Source: Rhizobium herbae (GTDB lineage: Bacteria > Pseudomonadota > Alphaproteobacteria > Rhizobiales > Rhizobiaceae). From it: 64,000 nt of DNA. The notes under the pieces are model-generated. The model searched no databases. It saw only the letters and a list, made by a program, of their open reading frames with translations, and was not told where the DNA came from. Shown here piece after piece: positions 47,791 through 55,757 of the stretch. Position numbers and translations under genes: made by a program. The stretch spans positions 186,001-250,000 of the forward strand of contig NZ_JAGGJV010000001.1 of assembly GCF_017873135.1 (NCBI RefSeq), read 5' to 3'. Every line of letters starts with the position of its first letter. Positions within the stretch are counted from its first letter, which is position 1.

Positions 47791-48140
47791 GTGGCGGGTT
47801 ACCGATGCGCAAACCGCAGTTGCATGCAGTTAAACATGCAAGCGCGCCACCTCGGCAATCTCGAACTTCGCAGCCGCTAAAGATCGGCGGCTTTCGTTTG
47901 ACGGTTAGGCGCATAGCGCGAATGGTTGTGGTCTTGCAGCCTGCGGCGAAGTCGCGCTCGCTCGGATTCCAGGCCGGGAGCCGGCAATGCTTTTTGCGGC
48001 GAAACGACAGATGCCTGCAAAATCGGCGGATATAACGCGGCAAGGTCATTCCGTTTTAATCCATTCTGCGCTATGGCAATGCGCAGTGATCGGCGACAGT
48101 GCGCCGGCGCGATCGAACCATGGTGGAGCCCGCTCAAGAT
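47791..48140. other. gap upstream of the NDUFS4-like gene
   Basis: 350 bases. One hairpin, AGCCGC...GGCGGCT at about 47872-47891, is present. Otherwise I see nothing I can support. Confidence 0.5.
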
Positions 48141-48446
48141 ATGTCCGCGAAAATCTATCGACCCGCAAAAACCGCCATGCAGTCTGGCAAGGCCAAGACG
48201 CATTTGTGGGTTCTCGAGTTTGATCAGGAAACGCCGCGCACGATCGACCCGATCATGGGATATACGAGTTCGGCCGATACCCGCCAGCAGGTCAAGCTGA
48301 CATTCGAGACCGCCGAACAGGCAGTGGCCTATGCCGAGCGCAACGGCATCGAATACCGCGTCATCGCGCCGAAGGAAGCCACCCGCAAGAGCGTCTCCTA
48401 CAGCGACAATTTCCGGTTCAGCCGCACGCAGCCCTGGACGCATTGA
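48141..48446 (+). CDS. NADH dehydrogenase accessory subunit, NDUFS4-like
   Basis: 101 residues: MSAKIYRPAKTAMQSGKAKT, WVLEFDQETPRTIDPIMGYT, and DTRQQVKLTFETAEQAVAYA are the conserved parts of the ETC complex I subunit family. NDUFS4 is the mitochondrial homologue, and in alphaproteobacteria the protein is a peripheral subunit of complex I (as shown for Paracoccus). ATG 48141 is chosen because earlier in-frame ATGs add residues outside the family. tRNA-Arg follows. Confidence 0.92.
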   Translation: MSAKIYRPAKTAMQSGKAKTHLWVLEFDQETPRTIDPIMGYTSSADTRQQVKLTFETAEQAVAYAERNGIEYRVIAPKEATRKSVSYSDNFRFSRTQPWTH

Positions 48447-48489
48447 TCCGGAGCCTGCCAGTTTCCGGAGGCCACCGCCTCCTCCAAGC

Positions 48490-48566
<77 letters not shown>

Positions 48567-48572
48567 AATCGC

Positions 48573-48878
48573 CTACACTCCTGGGACTTCATCATCCGCC
48601 GCCAGGCCTCCCTCGTTTTCGAGGTTCGACAGGCGGCGTGCTTCCGAGCGGGTGAATTTGAGCTGGACGCCCAATCCTCTTTCGCCCTCGGGAATGAAAA
48701 TGTCGCCAGCGTTCTCCAAAGTGGATTGAAGGGCGAGGATGATGTCTACCGCGGGTGTATCGAGCTTTCGCTCGAAGCCAGCGATCGTCTCCTCGTCGAT
48801 ACCCGAAAGCGTGGCCAGGAGCTGGCGGGACACATCGGTGAGCGCACGCGCGGCGCGGCATTGTGAACCTGTGATCAT
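48573..48878 (-). CDS. XRE-like helix-turn-helix protein, 101 aa
   Basis: The N-terminal part (TGSQCRAARALTDVSRQLLA then TLSGIDEETIAGFER) has the spacing of an XRE/Cro DNA-binding domain, where SRQLLATLSGIDEETIAGFE matches the helix-turn-helix. The C-terminal part is acidic. CGGAGGG lies five bases before the second of two ATGs, so 48878 is preferred over 48881. It abuts tRNA-Arg on the opposite strand. Probably a small transcriptional regulator. Confidence 0.75.
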   Translation of the reverse strand: MITGSQCRAARALTDVSRQLLATLSGIDEETIAGFERKLDTPAVDIILALQSTLENAGDIFIPEGERGLGVQLKFTRSEARRLSNLENEGGLAADDEVPGV

Positions 48879-48945
48879 CATCGCCCTCCGATCGCGGCAA
48901 GGATGACCGAAGGTCGGCCGCCGGTCAATCGTCTGGCCGCGATGC

Positions 48946-49095
48946 CTAAAGCACGAAGAAACCGATGATCGCGGCGATCGGCACGGGAACGCCGACCAGC
49001 CAGATCAGCAATTCTCGCATCATGAAGTGCCGGTAATCCGATTGCATGGCTTCGGGCCTCAAAGGCGCGGCGGCTTGGATAGGTGGAACAGTCAT
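48946..49095 (-). CDS. small membrane protein, 49 aa
   Basis: ATG at 49095 with GGAGGG five bases upstream. The first half is soluble and proline-rich; the second, beginning MMRELLIWLVGVPVPIAAII, is one membrane helix running to the C-terminus. The helix shares the pattern L-L-x-W-x-x-G-V-P with the 25-residue peptide just upstream. Function unknown. Confidence 0.6.
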   Translation of the reverse strand: MTVPPIQAAAPLRPEAMQSDYRHFMMRELLIWLVGVPVPIAAIIGFFVL

Positions 49096-49110
49096 GATCG
49101 CCCTCCGGGG

Positions 49111-49188
49111 CTAGAAATACAGCATCCAGATCAGGATGACGACGACAAGGGGCACGCCCATGAACCAAAGAAGACCAGCGCGTAGCAT
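49111..49188 (-). CDS. membrane micro-protein, 25 aa
   Basis: MLRAGLLWFMGVPLVVVILI followed by five more residues: almost the entire product is a membrane helix. GGAGGAA lies eight bases before the ATG. It is 15 bases upstream of the 49-residue paralogue-like gene, same strand, so the two are probably co-transcribed. Confidence 0.5.
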   Translation of the reverse strand: MLRAGLLWFMGVPLVVVILIWMLYF

Positions 49189-49343
49189 GATGAATTTCCT
49201 CCGTTGAACTGCGGCTCTAACGCGCATCTGCCGGCTTTCGTTCCGTTCATCTGGTATTGCCGATGCCAAGGCGGCGGGATCTCTCTTCAAGACAGCGCCG
49301 CGCAGTCTCTGGAACCATGTTTTTATCTCTGCGTTCACGCCGC

Positions 49344-49913
49344 ATGGACCAGATTTTCGCCGACATGTTTCCCACAACGCAAATTCCCTATCCGGTGATT
49401 GTCGCCCGCTTCTGCGGAGCGATTTTCTTCGGCGGCTTGATCGGTTTCGAGCGCGAGGCGCAGGACAAGGCGGCCGGATTGAGGACCCATATCCTGATCA
49501 GCCTGGCGTCCGCCGTCTTCGCCATCATCTCGATCGAGAGCGTGCATATGCCGGGGCTCTCCGACGAGCAGGTGCAAATCGATCCGCTGCGGGTCGTCGA
49601 GGCGGTCACGGCCGGCGTGGCATTTCTGGCGGCGGGAACGATCGTTCTATCCAAGGGAGAGGTGCGTGGCCTGACGACCGGCGCGGGCATGTGGCTTGCG
49701 GGTGCGATCGGCCTTGCGCTCGGTTTCGGGCACTGGCTGATCGCCGCGTTCGCGCTGACGGCGGGACTGACGGTACTCTATGCGGTCGGCAGGCTTCAAA
49801 GCCTCTATAAATCACGCCGTCCGTTGCCGGAACCGAGGATAGTGGAGGGCAAAGACCAGAACAGCAAACCAAGTCCTGAAAAAGCGCGGGGCTTGAAAAA
49901 GCCGAAGCCCTGA
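49344..49913 (+). CDS. MgtC/SapB-family membrane protein
   Basis: 189 residues with about four or five membrane segments: VIVARFCGAIFFGGLIGFER, AGLRTHILISLASAVFAIIS, AGVAFLAAGTIVL, LTTGAGMWLAGAIGLALGFG. The motif GLRTHILI and GLTTGAGMWLAGAIG are typical of the MgtC N-terminal domain. MgtC affects F-ATPase activity and magnesium adaptation in Salmonella; this short form lacks the ACT-like C-terminal domain, so the function may differ. A start 27 bases upstream is also possible. Confidence 0.88.
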   Translation: MDQIFADMFPTTQIPYPVIVARFCGAIFFGGLIGFEREAQDKAAGLRTHILISLASAVFAIISIESVHMPGLSDEQVQIDPLRVVEAVTAGVAFLAAGTIVLSKGEVRGLTTGAGMWLAGAIGLALGFGHWLIAAFALTAGLTVLYAVGRLQSLYKSRRPLPEPRIVEGKDQNSKPSPEKARGLKKPKP

Positions 49914-50109
49914 AAACTGGGCCGCCCGAAAAAAACGGGCCGAAGGCATCTCTGCCGTTCGACCCGTCCGGTAAAGGTCGGAAAGGGGGAATTTCCTGAC
50001 ATCCGCAGGCTGAAAAGCACTGCAAACGGGAGGTCTCTTAACGCCCCCATCATGCCTGAGCGGCGATAATCCATTTGACACAAAGCGCAGAAAATTTGAC
50101 ATTTCCCGA

Positions 50110-51078
50110 ATGTCGTCCAAAGAGAATTCCGCTCGCGGCGTAAAGGTCGTGATCGTCGCCCTGCCTGAATCGTCGATCATGTCGCTCGCCTCCGTGCTGG
50201 ATCCGATGCGCGCCGCAAACCGGGTGGCCGGCCGGGCGCTGTTTGAATGGAAAATCCTGTCTCCCGACGGCCAGCCGGTCCTTTTGACCTGCGGTGTCTT
50301 GATCGCCGTGGACGGTGCGTTTTCGGCGCGGGCGGAGGGCGACTGCCTGCTGGTCATCGGCGGCTTCAATCTGGAGCGCCATGCGGGAAAACCGTTCATC
50401 GCCAGCCTGCAGGCCTGCGCCCGGCATTTTTCCGTCGTGGCTGGCATCGAATCCGGCTGCTGGCTGCTGGCGCGCTCCGGCCTCGTCAACGGCCGCGCGG
50501 CGACGGCGCACTGGGAAGAGCTGGAGGATTTCGCGCTTGCCTTTCCCGACGTTTCCGCCCGGGCCGACCGGTTCGTCACGGACGGCAAGTTCTGGACCTC
50601 CGGCGGCGCCTCGCCGACTTTCGACATGATGCTGCACATGATCCGCCAGAAATTCGGCTCGGCTATCGCGCTCGATGTGGCGAGCATCTTCGTTTACGAC
50701 GAGACCCATGCGGCGACGGATGCGCAGCCGTTGGTGTCGCTCGGCCGCATGGAGGCGCTCGATCCGGAGCTTGCGCGGGCGATCCGCCTGATGGAACGCA
50801 CGCTCGACCGGCCGCTGTCTATCGCGGTGCTGGCTCTTCGCGCCGGGCAGTCGCGGCGCAAGCTCGAAATGCGCTTCGCCAAGGCGCTCGGCATCAGCCC
50901 CGGCACCTACTACCTGCGGCTCCGCCTCCAGGCCGCGCACCGGCTGGTCAGCGATACGCAGTTGAGCATGCGGGAGATCGCCCTTCGCTCCGGCTTCGAC
51001 AGCCTGTCGTCCTTCTCCCGCGCCTTCAAGCATCAATACGGTGAAAGCCCGCTAAAAATGCGCCAGGGACGTCGATGA
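50110..51078 (+). CDS. GlxA-type AraC-family transcriptional regulator
   Basis: 322 residues: an N-terminal DJ-1/class I glutamine amidotransferase-like domain (about 10-190) and a C-terminal pair of AraC helix-turn-helix motifs (about 215-320, with RPLSIAVLALRAGQSRRKLE and LSMREIALRSGFDSLSSFSR). The nucleophile-elbow position reads GIESGCWLL, so the Cys usually found one residue after Ile is Glu; the domain is probably a ligand sensor. Related regulators control choline, carnitine or arginine catabolism, but no catabolic genes are adjacent. Confidence 0.9.
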   Translation: MSSKENSARGVKVVIVALPESSIMSLASVLDPMRAANRVAGRALFEWKILSPDGQPVLLTCGVLIAVDGAFSARAEGDCLLVIGGFNLERHAGKPFIASLQACARHFSVVAGIESGCWLLARSGLVNGRAATAHWEELEDFALAFPDVSARADRFVTDGKFWTSGGASPTFDMMLHMIRQKFGSAIALDVASIFVYDETHAATDAQPLVSLGRMEALDPELARAIRLMERTLDRPLSIAVLALRAGQSRRKLEMRFAKALGISPGTYYLRLRLQAAHRLVSDTQLSMREIALRSGFDSLSSFSRAFKHQYGESPLKMRQGRR

Positions 51079-51200
51079 TGGCCATGTGATTCCGCAGGGT
51101 CGGTCAAACCCGGTAAAGCGGACGAATCAAACAATTCTCGTCGCTCTCCCTTGCCGACATCGCCATGACGCGCATATTCCTCGGTTGAATGGAGAGAGTG

Positions 51201-51527
51201 ATGACAATGAAATCTTTGATTCTGGCCACGGCTATCGGCCTTTCATGCCTGACGATCGCAGGCTGCGTCAGCGAGAGCAGTTCCTACGATGGCGGCTACA
51301 ACGGACGCCCCCGCGACTATTCCGATCGATATGACCGGCCGAATGATCGCTTGCGTGAAAGAAATGACTACGTCGTCCGCCGCAACGACGGCCGCGCCGA
51401 GCGGCGAGAGCGCGACTACCGAAGGGGCGACCGTCGCTGTGTCGGCGACCCGCGCTGCGAAGTTCCGGAGTACAACGCCGAACGGCCGGGTTACTACCGG
51501 CGTGACGGTCAGGCGCAAGGCTACTGA
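51201..51527 (+). CDS. Arg/Tyr/Asp-rich lipoprotein, 108 aa
   Basis: Signal peptide with lipobox TIAGC (Cys near residue 22). The mature region of about 85 residues is composed almost wholly of Arg, Asp, Tyr and Gly, with RDYSDRYDRPNDRLRERNDY-type repeats, and is probably disordered. Two cysteines occur in RRCVGDPRCE. GGAG lies upstream; ATG 51207 is an alternative. Function unknown. Confidence 0.7.
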   Translation: MTMKSLILATAIGLSCLTIAGCVSESSSYDGGYNGRPRDYSDRYDRPNDRLRERNDYVVRRNDGRAERRERDYRRGDRRCVGDPRCEVPEYNAERPGYYRRDGQAQGY

Positions 51528-51989
51528 CATGGCAGGCCGTCACGCTTAACGGGTGGTGGCCTTTACTCCTGTCGATCCAGGAATTGGCTCACATCGCGTT
51601 CACCCCGAAAGGTGCAGGGTCCATCATCACGTCGAAAGGATGGACCCTGAATAAGATGATTTGAGCATTCGGCGCGGCGGTCATCGCGGCCGTTGTTGGC
51701 TTGAGAACGTTTACACCGGCGATGGCCGCGCCGATTGTCCCGGGCCGGGGGCAGGTTACATCTGACGTCAAACCGGCCCGGTATCGCCCCGATGTCTTCC
51801 AGTCGTTCTTTCGATCCTGAAAACTTTGGCATGGCACAAGGCCCTGCCGTCACCCGAGAGGGCCGCGGCAGCATCTTTTGAGGCAGGCGGCGTGTGGCAC
51901 GCGCGGCAAAAAGGCGGCAATTTCCCTTAAATCTCGATAAAACCACGCAAGGTTTTCCGAAGGATACGGTCGTTAGTGCGCTGAAATTA

Positions 51990-52043
51990 TTGATTTTTTG
52001 GTGAGAGCGCAGGGATTCGAACCCTGGACCTACTGATTAAAAG
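51990..52043. repeat. attL: 54-bp direct repeat, tRNA-Lys 3' fragment
   Basis: Identical to 62900-62953. It contains the last ~45 bases of tRNA-Lys, from the anticodon loop (TTTTAAT on the minus strand) to CCA, plus 9 bases beyond. Bases outside the repeat diverge immediately on both sides. Confidence 0.95.
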
Positions 52044-52084
52044 GCTTTAGATAAAGCCTGCAGAATAAGGAGTTTCGGGTGCCG

Positions 52085-52104
52085 TGCGCCATTTGTGCGC
52101 CAAG
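52085..52104. repeat. 20-bp repeat near the left end, probable integrase arm site
   Basis: TGCGCCATTTGTGCGCCAAG, present again at 62786-62805 near the right end. Each copy contains two TGCGCCA units ten bases apart. The position, 42 bases inside attL, fits integrase or excisionase arm-type binding. Confidence 0.65.
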
Positions 52105-52124
52105 AAGGGTTGGTAACAGCGGAA

Positions 52125-53261
52125 TTATTCGTCAATCATGTCGAAGATTTTTGCGTGATCTGCGCTTGGGAACAGGTGACCGTAACGGCTCATCGTGATG
52201 TGGAATGTGGCGTGTCCGGCAAGCGTTTGAATTGCCTTTGGCTGATTTCCAAGTCCAGACTCGATCCACGTTGTCACTGCGAAGTGCCTGAGAGAGTGCC
52301 AGCCCACGTCAACGCTGGCAACTTTCAGAAGTGGTATCCAAAACCGCTTCACGAAATTCGTGTGCCTAGTGAAACCTCCGCGAGCATCCGGGAAAATAAA
52401 ATCATCGTCGCCTTTGTAGCGCGTTTCTTCACGCCATGCGCTCAAGCCCGCGATCAGCGTCTTACTAAGATTGACAGTGCGCCTGCCTGCTTCAGTCTTT
52501 GTCACGTCGATCTGTCCAAAGGCATCCAGACGGCGAGAGACCGTCACCAGCCCATTTTGCAGGTCAACGTCCATCCATCGCAGCGCCCATTGTTCCGACG
52601 CTCTGAGGCCCGTTCTTGCGGCGAAGCGGATACGCAAGGCGAGGGCAGGCGGCTGCTTGCTACGAATGGGGGGCATTTCATCGGCTGCCTTCAGGATCGC
52701 GGCGAACTCATCCTTGCTCGGTGGCACAATCCTCTTGTTGGTCTCCCCACGCGCAGCCAGTACGCGAACGCCCTTTGCGACATTCCCGGCTACCATGTCC
52801 TGTTGCACCGCATATTGAAGTGTGCGGGACAGGGCCCCGATGACGCGACGAATAGTCGGCAGGCCAACAGAATTATCCTTGAGAGTGTCAATCAGGGCTG
52901 TGACATTCCGAGCGGTGGTTTCTGCAAGCTTCAAATTCCCCATCGTCGGCCGAACATGTGTATTCAACTGGCCTTTCGTGTTCTCAGTATACATCCGTGT
53001 TGCGCTGCCTTCCTTCAGACGCTTGTCGAGAGCCTTGGCGTAGGCGTCGATTGCATCACCAACAGTCTTTTTTGCAGCTTCAACACGGAAGGCCCCCTTG
53101 CTTATTTGACCTTCCACCTCGATCCGGCGCGCTTCCGCTTCCTTCTTTTTGGGGTGGTTCTCTTTGTGACGCTTCCCCTGCTTGTCGGTGTAGGCAAGCA
53201 CCCACGCCTCGCGCTCTTCACCTTTGCTTGTGGTCCAATGTCGTTTCGTGATCGTTGCCAT
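52125..53261 (-). CDS. int: tyrosine recombinase (integrase)
   Basis: 378 residues from ATG 53261, with GAGGTGAAC upstream. An N-terminal Arm/AP2-like domain (KGEEREAWVLAYTDKQGKRH) is followed by a SAM-like core-binding domain and the catalytic domain. Catalytic residues are visible: Arg in RTGLRASEQWAL, His-Leu-Arg in HSLRHFAVT, His in LAGHATFHI, and the nucleophile Tyr in MSRYGHLFP. The gene points toward attL, the usual placement. A longer upstream frame to 53405 lacks family similarity. Confidence 0.96.
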   Translation of the reverse strand: MATITKRHWTTSKGEEREAWVLAYTDKQGKRHKENHPKKKEAEARRIEVEGQISKGAFRVEAAKKTVGDAIDAYAKALDKRLKEGSATRMYTENTKGQLNTHVRPTMGNLKLAETTARNVTALIDTLKDNSVGLPTIRRVIGALSRTLQYAVQQDMVAGNVAKGVRVLAARGETNKRIVPPSKDEFAAILKAADEMPPIRSKQPPALALRIRFAARTGLRASEQWALRWMDVDLQNGLVTVSRRLDAFGQIDVTKTEAGRRTVNLSKTLIAGLSAWREETRYKGDDDFIFPDARGGFTRHTNFVKRFWIPLLKVASVDVGWHSLRHFAVTTWIESGLGNQPKAIQTLAGHATFHITMSRYGHLFPSADHAKIFDMIDE

Positions 53262-53631
53262 GTTCACCTCAGATATACTGATATTATGGCGCATGGAATA
53301 TCGTGGCGCACGCCGGAAGTCAACCGGGATCAATCTGGCACCTGCGGTGCACTGCCCGCGTCCCCTTCGGTGCGGGTGATGGAAAAGCTCTTTTTTATTC
53401 GCCAACGTTTTCAGCGTGTTGGAATGTCAATTTTCGCTAACGGACAAGCCGGAGAATTTAAAATCTGCTTACGAATTCAATCGGGTGACTCTAAAAGTTG
53501 GTATTTTGGAGACAAGGGGATCGGAAAAAGTGGAGCAAAAACAAATGCTTGATATCGCTTGGCGCAGGAGCTAGATGGGGCTTAGGAACAGCGGGAAAGG
53601 CTGGTGAAACGACGAAAGGAAGCAAGCACAG
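53262..53631. other. control region between int and the AlpA-like gene
   Basis: 370 bases with divergent promoters expected. Two inverted TGCGCCA-type motifs (ATGGCGCAT and GTGGCGCAC) lie at about 53286-53312, 25-50 bases upstream of int. A possible 57-codon gene at 53379-53552 is listed separately. Confidence 0.55.
53379..53552 (+). CDS. possible small protein, 57 aa
   Basis: An ATG frame starting MEKLFFIRQRFQRVGMSIFA with a normal-looking mixed composition and a Gly/Lys/Ser-rich end. It lies in the int-alpA control region, where satellites often keep a small regulator. The ribosome site is weak and there is no family match that I know, so it may be chance. Confidence 0.3.
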   Translation: MEKLFFIRQRFQRVGMSIFANGQAGEFKICLRIQSGDSKSWYFGDKGIGKSGAKTNA

Positions 53632-53814
53632 ATGGAAAACGATCTTACTATGATCATGGGCGCGGACAAAATTGCCAACGAGCTAGGCATGACCCGCCGT
53701 CAGGTTTACGGGCTAATTTACGCAGGTGTTTTAAAAACGGTCAAACTGGGCGGGACGGTCGCAATTCGCCGTTCCTCGCTTGCAAGCTGGGTCGCATCGC
53801 TGGAAGCGGCTTGA
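53632..53814 (+). CDS. AlpA/excisionase-like DNA-binding protein, 60 aa
   Basis: IMGADKIANELGMTRRQVYG starts a winged helix-turn-helix of the excisionase/AlpA type, completed by LIYAGVLKTVKLGGTVAIRR and a final short helix. In Gram-negative phage-inducible islands AlpA is the activator of the element, and in prophages such proteins direct excision. It stands divergent from int and four bases before the helicase gene, the expected regulatory position. Confidence 0.85.
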   Translation: MENDLTMIMGADKIANELGMTRRQVYGLIYAGVLKTVKLGGTVAIRRSSLASWVASLEAA

Positions 53815-53818
53815 CGCC

Positions 53819-55057
53819 ATGAGCGAGCAATACATGCCGGACGAACTGGCAGAGATGGAAGCAGAGGCAGAACGCCTCTTTTATGAATACGGCCCTTCCT
53901 ACAGCGAGGATGATGAGCGGGAAGCGCGGCGGCACGTCGCAACAGAGCCTGCCCCGGCCATTTCGACGGACGGCAAGACGCTGGACGATCTGGCGGCAGA
54001 ATACGGTATCGTCTGCCCTGCCGAATACGACGATGAAACGGTGCCAGAACGCGAATGGTGGATTGAAGGCCTTGTGCCCATCGGTCAGGTGACGCTCTTG
54101 TACGGTGATGGCGGTGTGGGTAAGTCGCTGCTAGCGCTCCAATGGGGTCTGGCCGGTGCTGCCGATGTTGACACCCTTGGTATTTCGCCAGAGCGCGGCG
54201 GTGTCTTCTATCTTGGTGCCGAGGACGAAGAAATCGAGTTTAAGCGGCGGCAGGTGGATATCTGCAAATCTCTCGGCTTGTACCTGCGAGACCTCCACGA
54301 CTTCCGTCTTATGCCTATGGCCGGTGAAGACGCTGTCATGGCAGTGCAGGACGCAAGCAAGCGCATGGTGCCCACTGAGGTATTCCGGCGCGTCGAAGCG
54401 TTCGTGAACGTCATGCGGCCCCGGTGCATCATTCTTGATACGGCGGCTGACCTTTTCGGCGGCAACGAGATAGATCGCGGTCAGGTTCGTCAATTCGTCG
54501 GGATGCTGCGCGGGCTGGCTATCAAGCTGCGATGCGCGGTCATCCTCCTGGCTCACCCTTCCGTTGCTGGCATGATGTCAGGAACGGGCACTTCCGGTTC
54601 AACCGGATGGAGCAATTCGGCCCGCTCGCGTCTGTACCTGACCCGGCCGGACCCAAAATACGACGATGACCCGGACGTGCGCATCTTGAAAACCATGAAG
54701 GCGAATTACGGCACGGTCGGCGGCGAGATCAAACTGCGATGGGAAAAGGGCGCGTTCGTGCTGAACTCGGGTTCGCGCTCTGGACTGATGGTGGAAGCGA
54801 AGGCCGAGCGAGTATTCATGGATTGCTTGGCTACTGTAGATCGCAACATAGGTCGAGTGACCTTTGCGAAAACGTCGGCGCAGTATTACGCCCCCAAGGT
54901 ATTCGCGCAAATGCCGGAGGCGGATGGCGTTAATGTTCGGCAGTTTGAAAAGGCAATGGACAGCTTGCGCCGGTCTGGCCGGATCACGGAAATCAATCAC
55001 GGCACGTTGCCACGCCCAACGATGGGCATTGTGGATGCAGCCGCGAGAATGAATTGA
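53819..55057 (+). CDS. RepA-like RecA-fold helicase/ATPase
   Basis: 412 residues from ATG 53819. Walker A is LLYGDGGVGKSLLALQ at about residues 97-112, and a Walker B-like CIILDTAADLF appears near 203-213. The fold matches AAA_25/RepA hexameric replicative helicases of small plasmids and satellites. The last ~90 residues look like a small winged-helix (FAKTSAQYYAPKVFAQMPEA). It directly precedes the iteron-rich gap, so a role in replicating the excised element is likely. No primase domain is visible. Confidence 0.88.
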   Translation: MSEQYMPDELAEMEAEAERLFYEYGPSYSEDDEREARRHVATEPAPAISTDGKTLDDLAAEYGIVCPAEYDDETVPEREWWIEGLVPIGQVTLLYGDGGVGKSLLALQWGLAGAADVDTLGISPERGGVFYLGAEDEEIEFKRRQVDICKSLGLYLRDLHDFRLMPMAGEDAVMAVQDASKRMVPTEVFRRVEAFVNVMRPRCIILDTAADLFGGNEIDRGQVRQFVGMLRGLAIKLRCAVILLAHPSVAGMMSGTGTSGSTGWSNSARSRLYLTRPDPKYDDDPDVRILKTMKANYGTVGGEIKLRWEKGAFVLNSGSRSGLMVEAKAERVFMDCLATVDRNIGRVTFAKTSAQYYAPKVFAQMPEADGVNVRQFEKAMDSLRRSGRITEINHGTLPRPTMGIVDAAARMN

Positions 55058-55255
55058 GACATGCAGGCATATGCAAGCTATGCTCGCACATAGCTGCATG
55101 GACCTTGGCAAGCTACCCTGCAACTATGCCGCAACTACCCTGCAACTACCCTGTCACTGTCCCCCCTATAACCCCCCCGCATGCCTGCGCATGCTTGCAG
55201 ATGCTTGAGGCATCCGCAGCTGCTTGGCCTGCACAACCGAAGGAGAATATGCATT
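55058..55255. other. iteron-rich noncoding gap, candidate replication origin
   Basis: 198 bases with no convincing gene. The centre has four tandem 11-bp units at 55110-55153. The flanks carry ATGC-rich inverted pieces: CATGCAGGCATATGCAAG at 55060-55077 and ATGCCTGCGCATGCTTGCAG at 55181-55200 are roughly inverted copies. Position after a RepA-like helicase gene matches satellite origins. Confidence 0.6.
55110..55153 (+). repeat. four tandem 11-bp iterons
   Basis: AAGCTACCCTG, CAACTATGCCG, CAACTACCCTG, CAACTACCCTG, with exact 11-base periodicity; the last two are identical and the others differ by two to three bases. Eleven bases is one helical turn, so a bound protein would sit on one face. 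Confidence 0.7.
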
Positions 55256-55549
55256 ATGGCTAATACAGAAATGTTGGAACGCGCAATGAAGGTCTACGAA
55301 GATATCATTCGCAAATGGAACCACCACGAAAGCACTAGCAGCGAGGCTGTCTTTAAGGCTCGTGCATTCGCAAAGATCGTCGCGGAGTCCGTGACAAGCG
55401 AGGAGGTTCTCGCTTTGCTGGATGGTGTTGCTAAGTACAATGAAGCGCAGCGGGACTATTGGACCGCGATGTTTTACGGACTGCCGCTTCGTGATGGCAA
55501 AAGCCATTTCATTGACCCGAAGGAACCCTTCCTCTCCGTACTCAAATAA
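55256..55549 (+). CDS. hypothetical satellite protein, 97 aa
   Basis: Starts MANTEMLERAMKVYEDIIRK, mostly helical and charged, without signal peptide or membrane segment. AAGGAG lies ten bases before the ATG. It is the only gene between the candidate origin and terL, where a small terminase subunit or a helper-interaction protein would be expected, but I see no terS motif. Function unknown. Confidence 0.7.
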   Translation: MANTEMLERAMKVYEDIIRKWNHHESTSSEAVFKARAFAKIVAESVTSEEVLALLDGVAKYNEAQRDYWTAMFYGLPLRDGKSHFIDPKEPFLSVLK

Positions 55550-55757
55550 GCGCAGTGAAGGCTCTGGACGCCCAAGGGCGTCTGCTTCCCGCATCCATCG
55601 TGAAAGCTTTCCCTTGGCCCGCTCTGGGCCGGGGGAGGGTCGGAACATGGGCGGCGTCGGGCTGAGTACCGGCGGGGTCCATTCGAAGATACTTAGTTTC
55701 ATCAATGTCCCTGATAGGAGGGCCTCGATAGATCAAAAAAATTGAAAGGAGATCAAA

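Larger units (their letters stand above)
51528..52124. other. gap spanning the left chromosome/element junction
   Basis: About 600 bases. The chromosomal part (to 51989) holds no gene I can support. A minus-strand frame at 51589-51837 has no ribosome site or family. Then come the left att repeat and 81 bases before the integrase stop, with two TGCGCCA motifs. Confidence 0.5.

Noticed and set aside
51563-51946. Minus-strand frames between the Arg-rich lipoprotein and attL
   Set aside because: There is no ribosome site, no family resemblance and poor composition; left as an intergenic region.
52095-53552. Plus-strand frame of 485 codons opposite the integrase
   Set aside because: Most of it is the complement of an intact integrase with all catalytic residues. 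Only its last 57 codons lie outside and are listed as a doubtful small gene.
55550-55757. A cos or pac site in the GC-rich gap just before terL
   Set aside because: The CCGGGGGAGGGTCGG stretch is suggestive by position only; without terS or a related phage for comparison I cannot support it.
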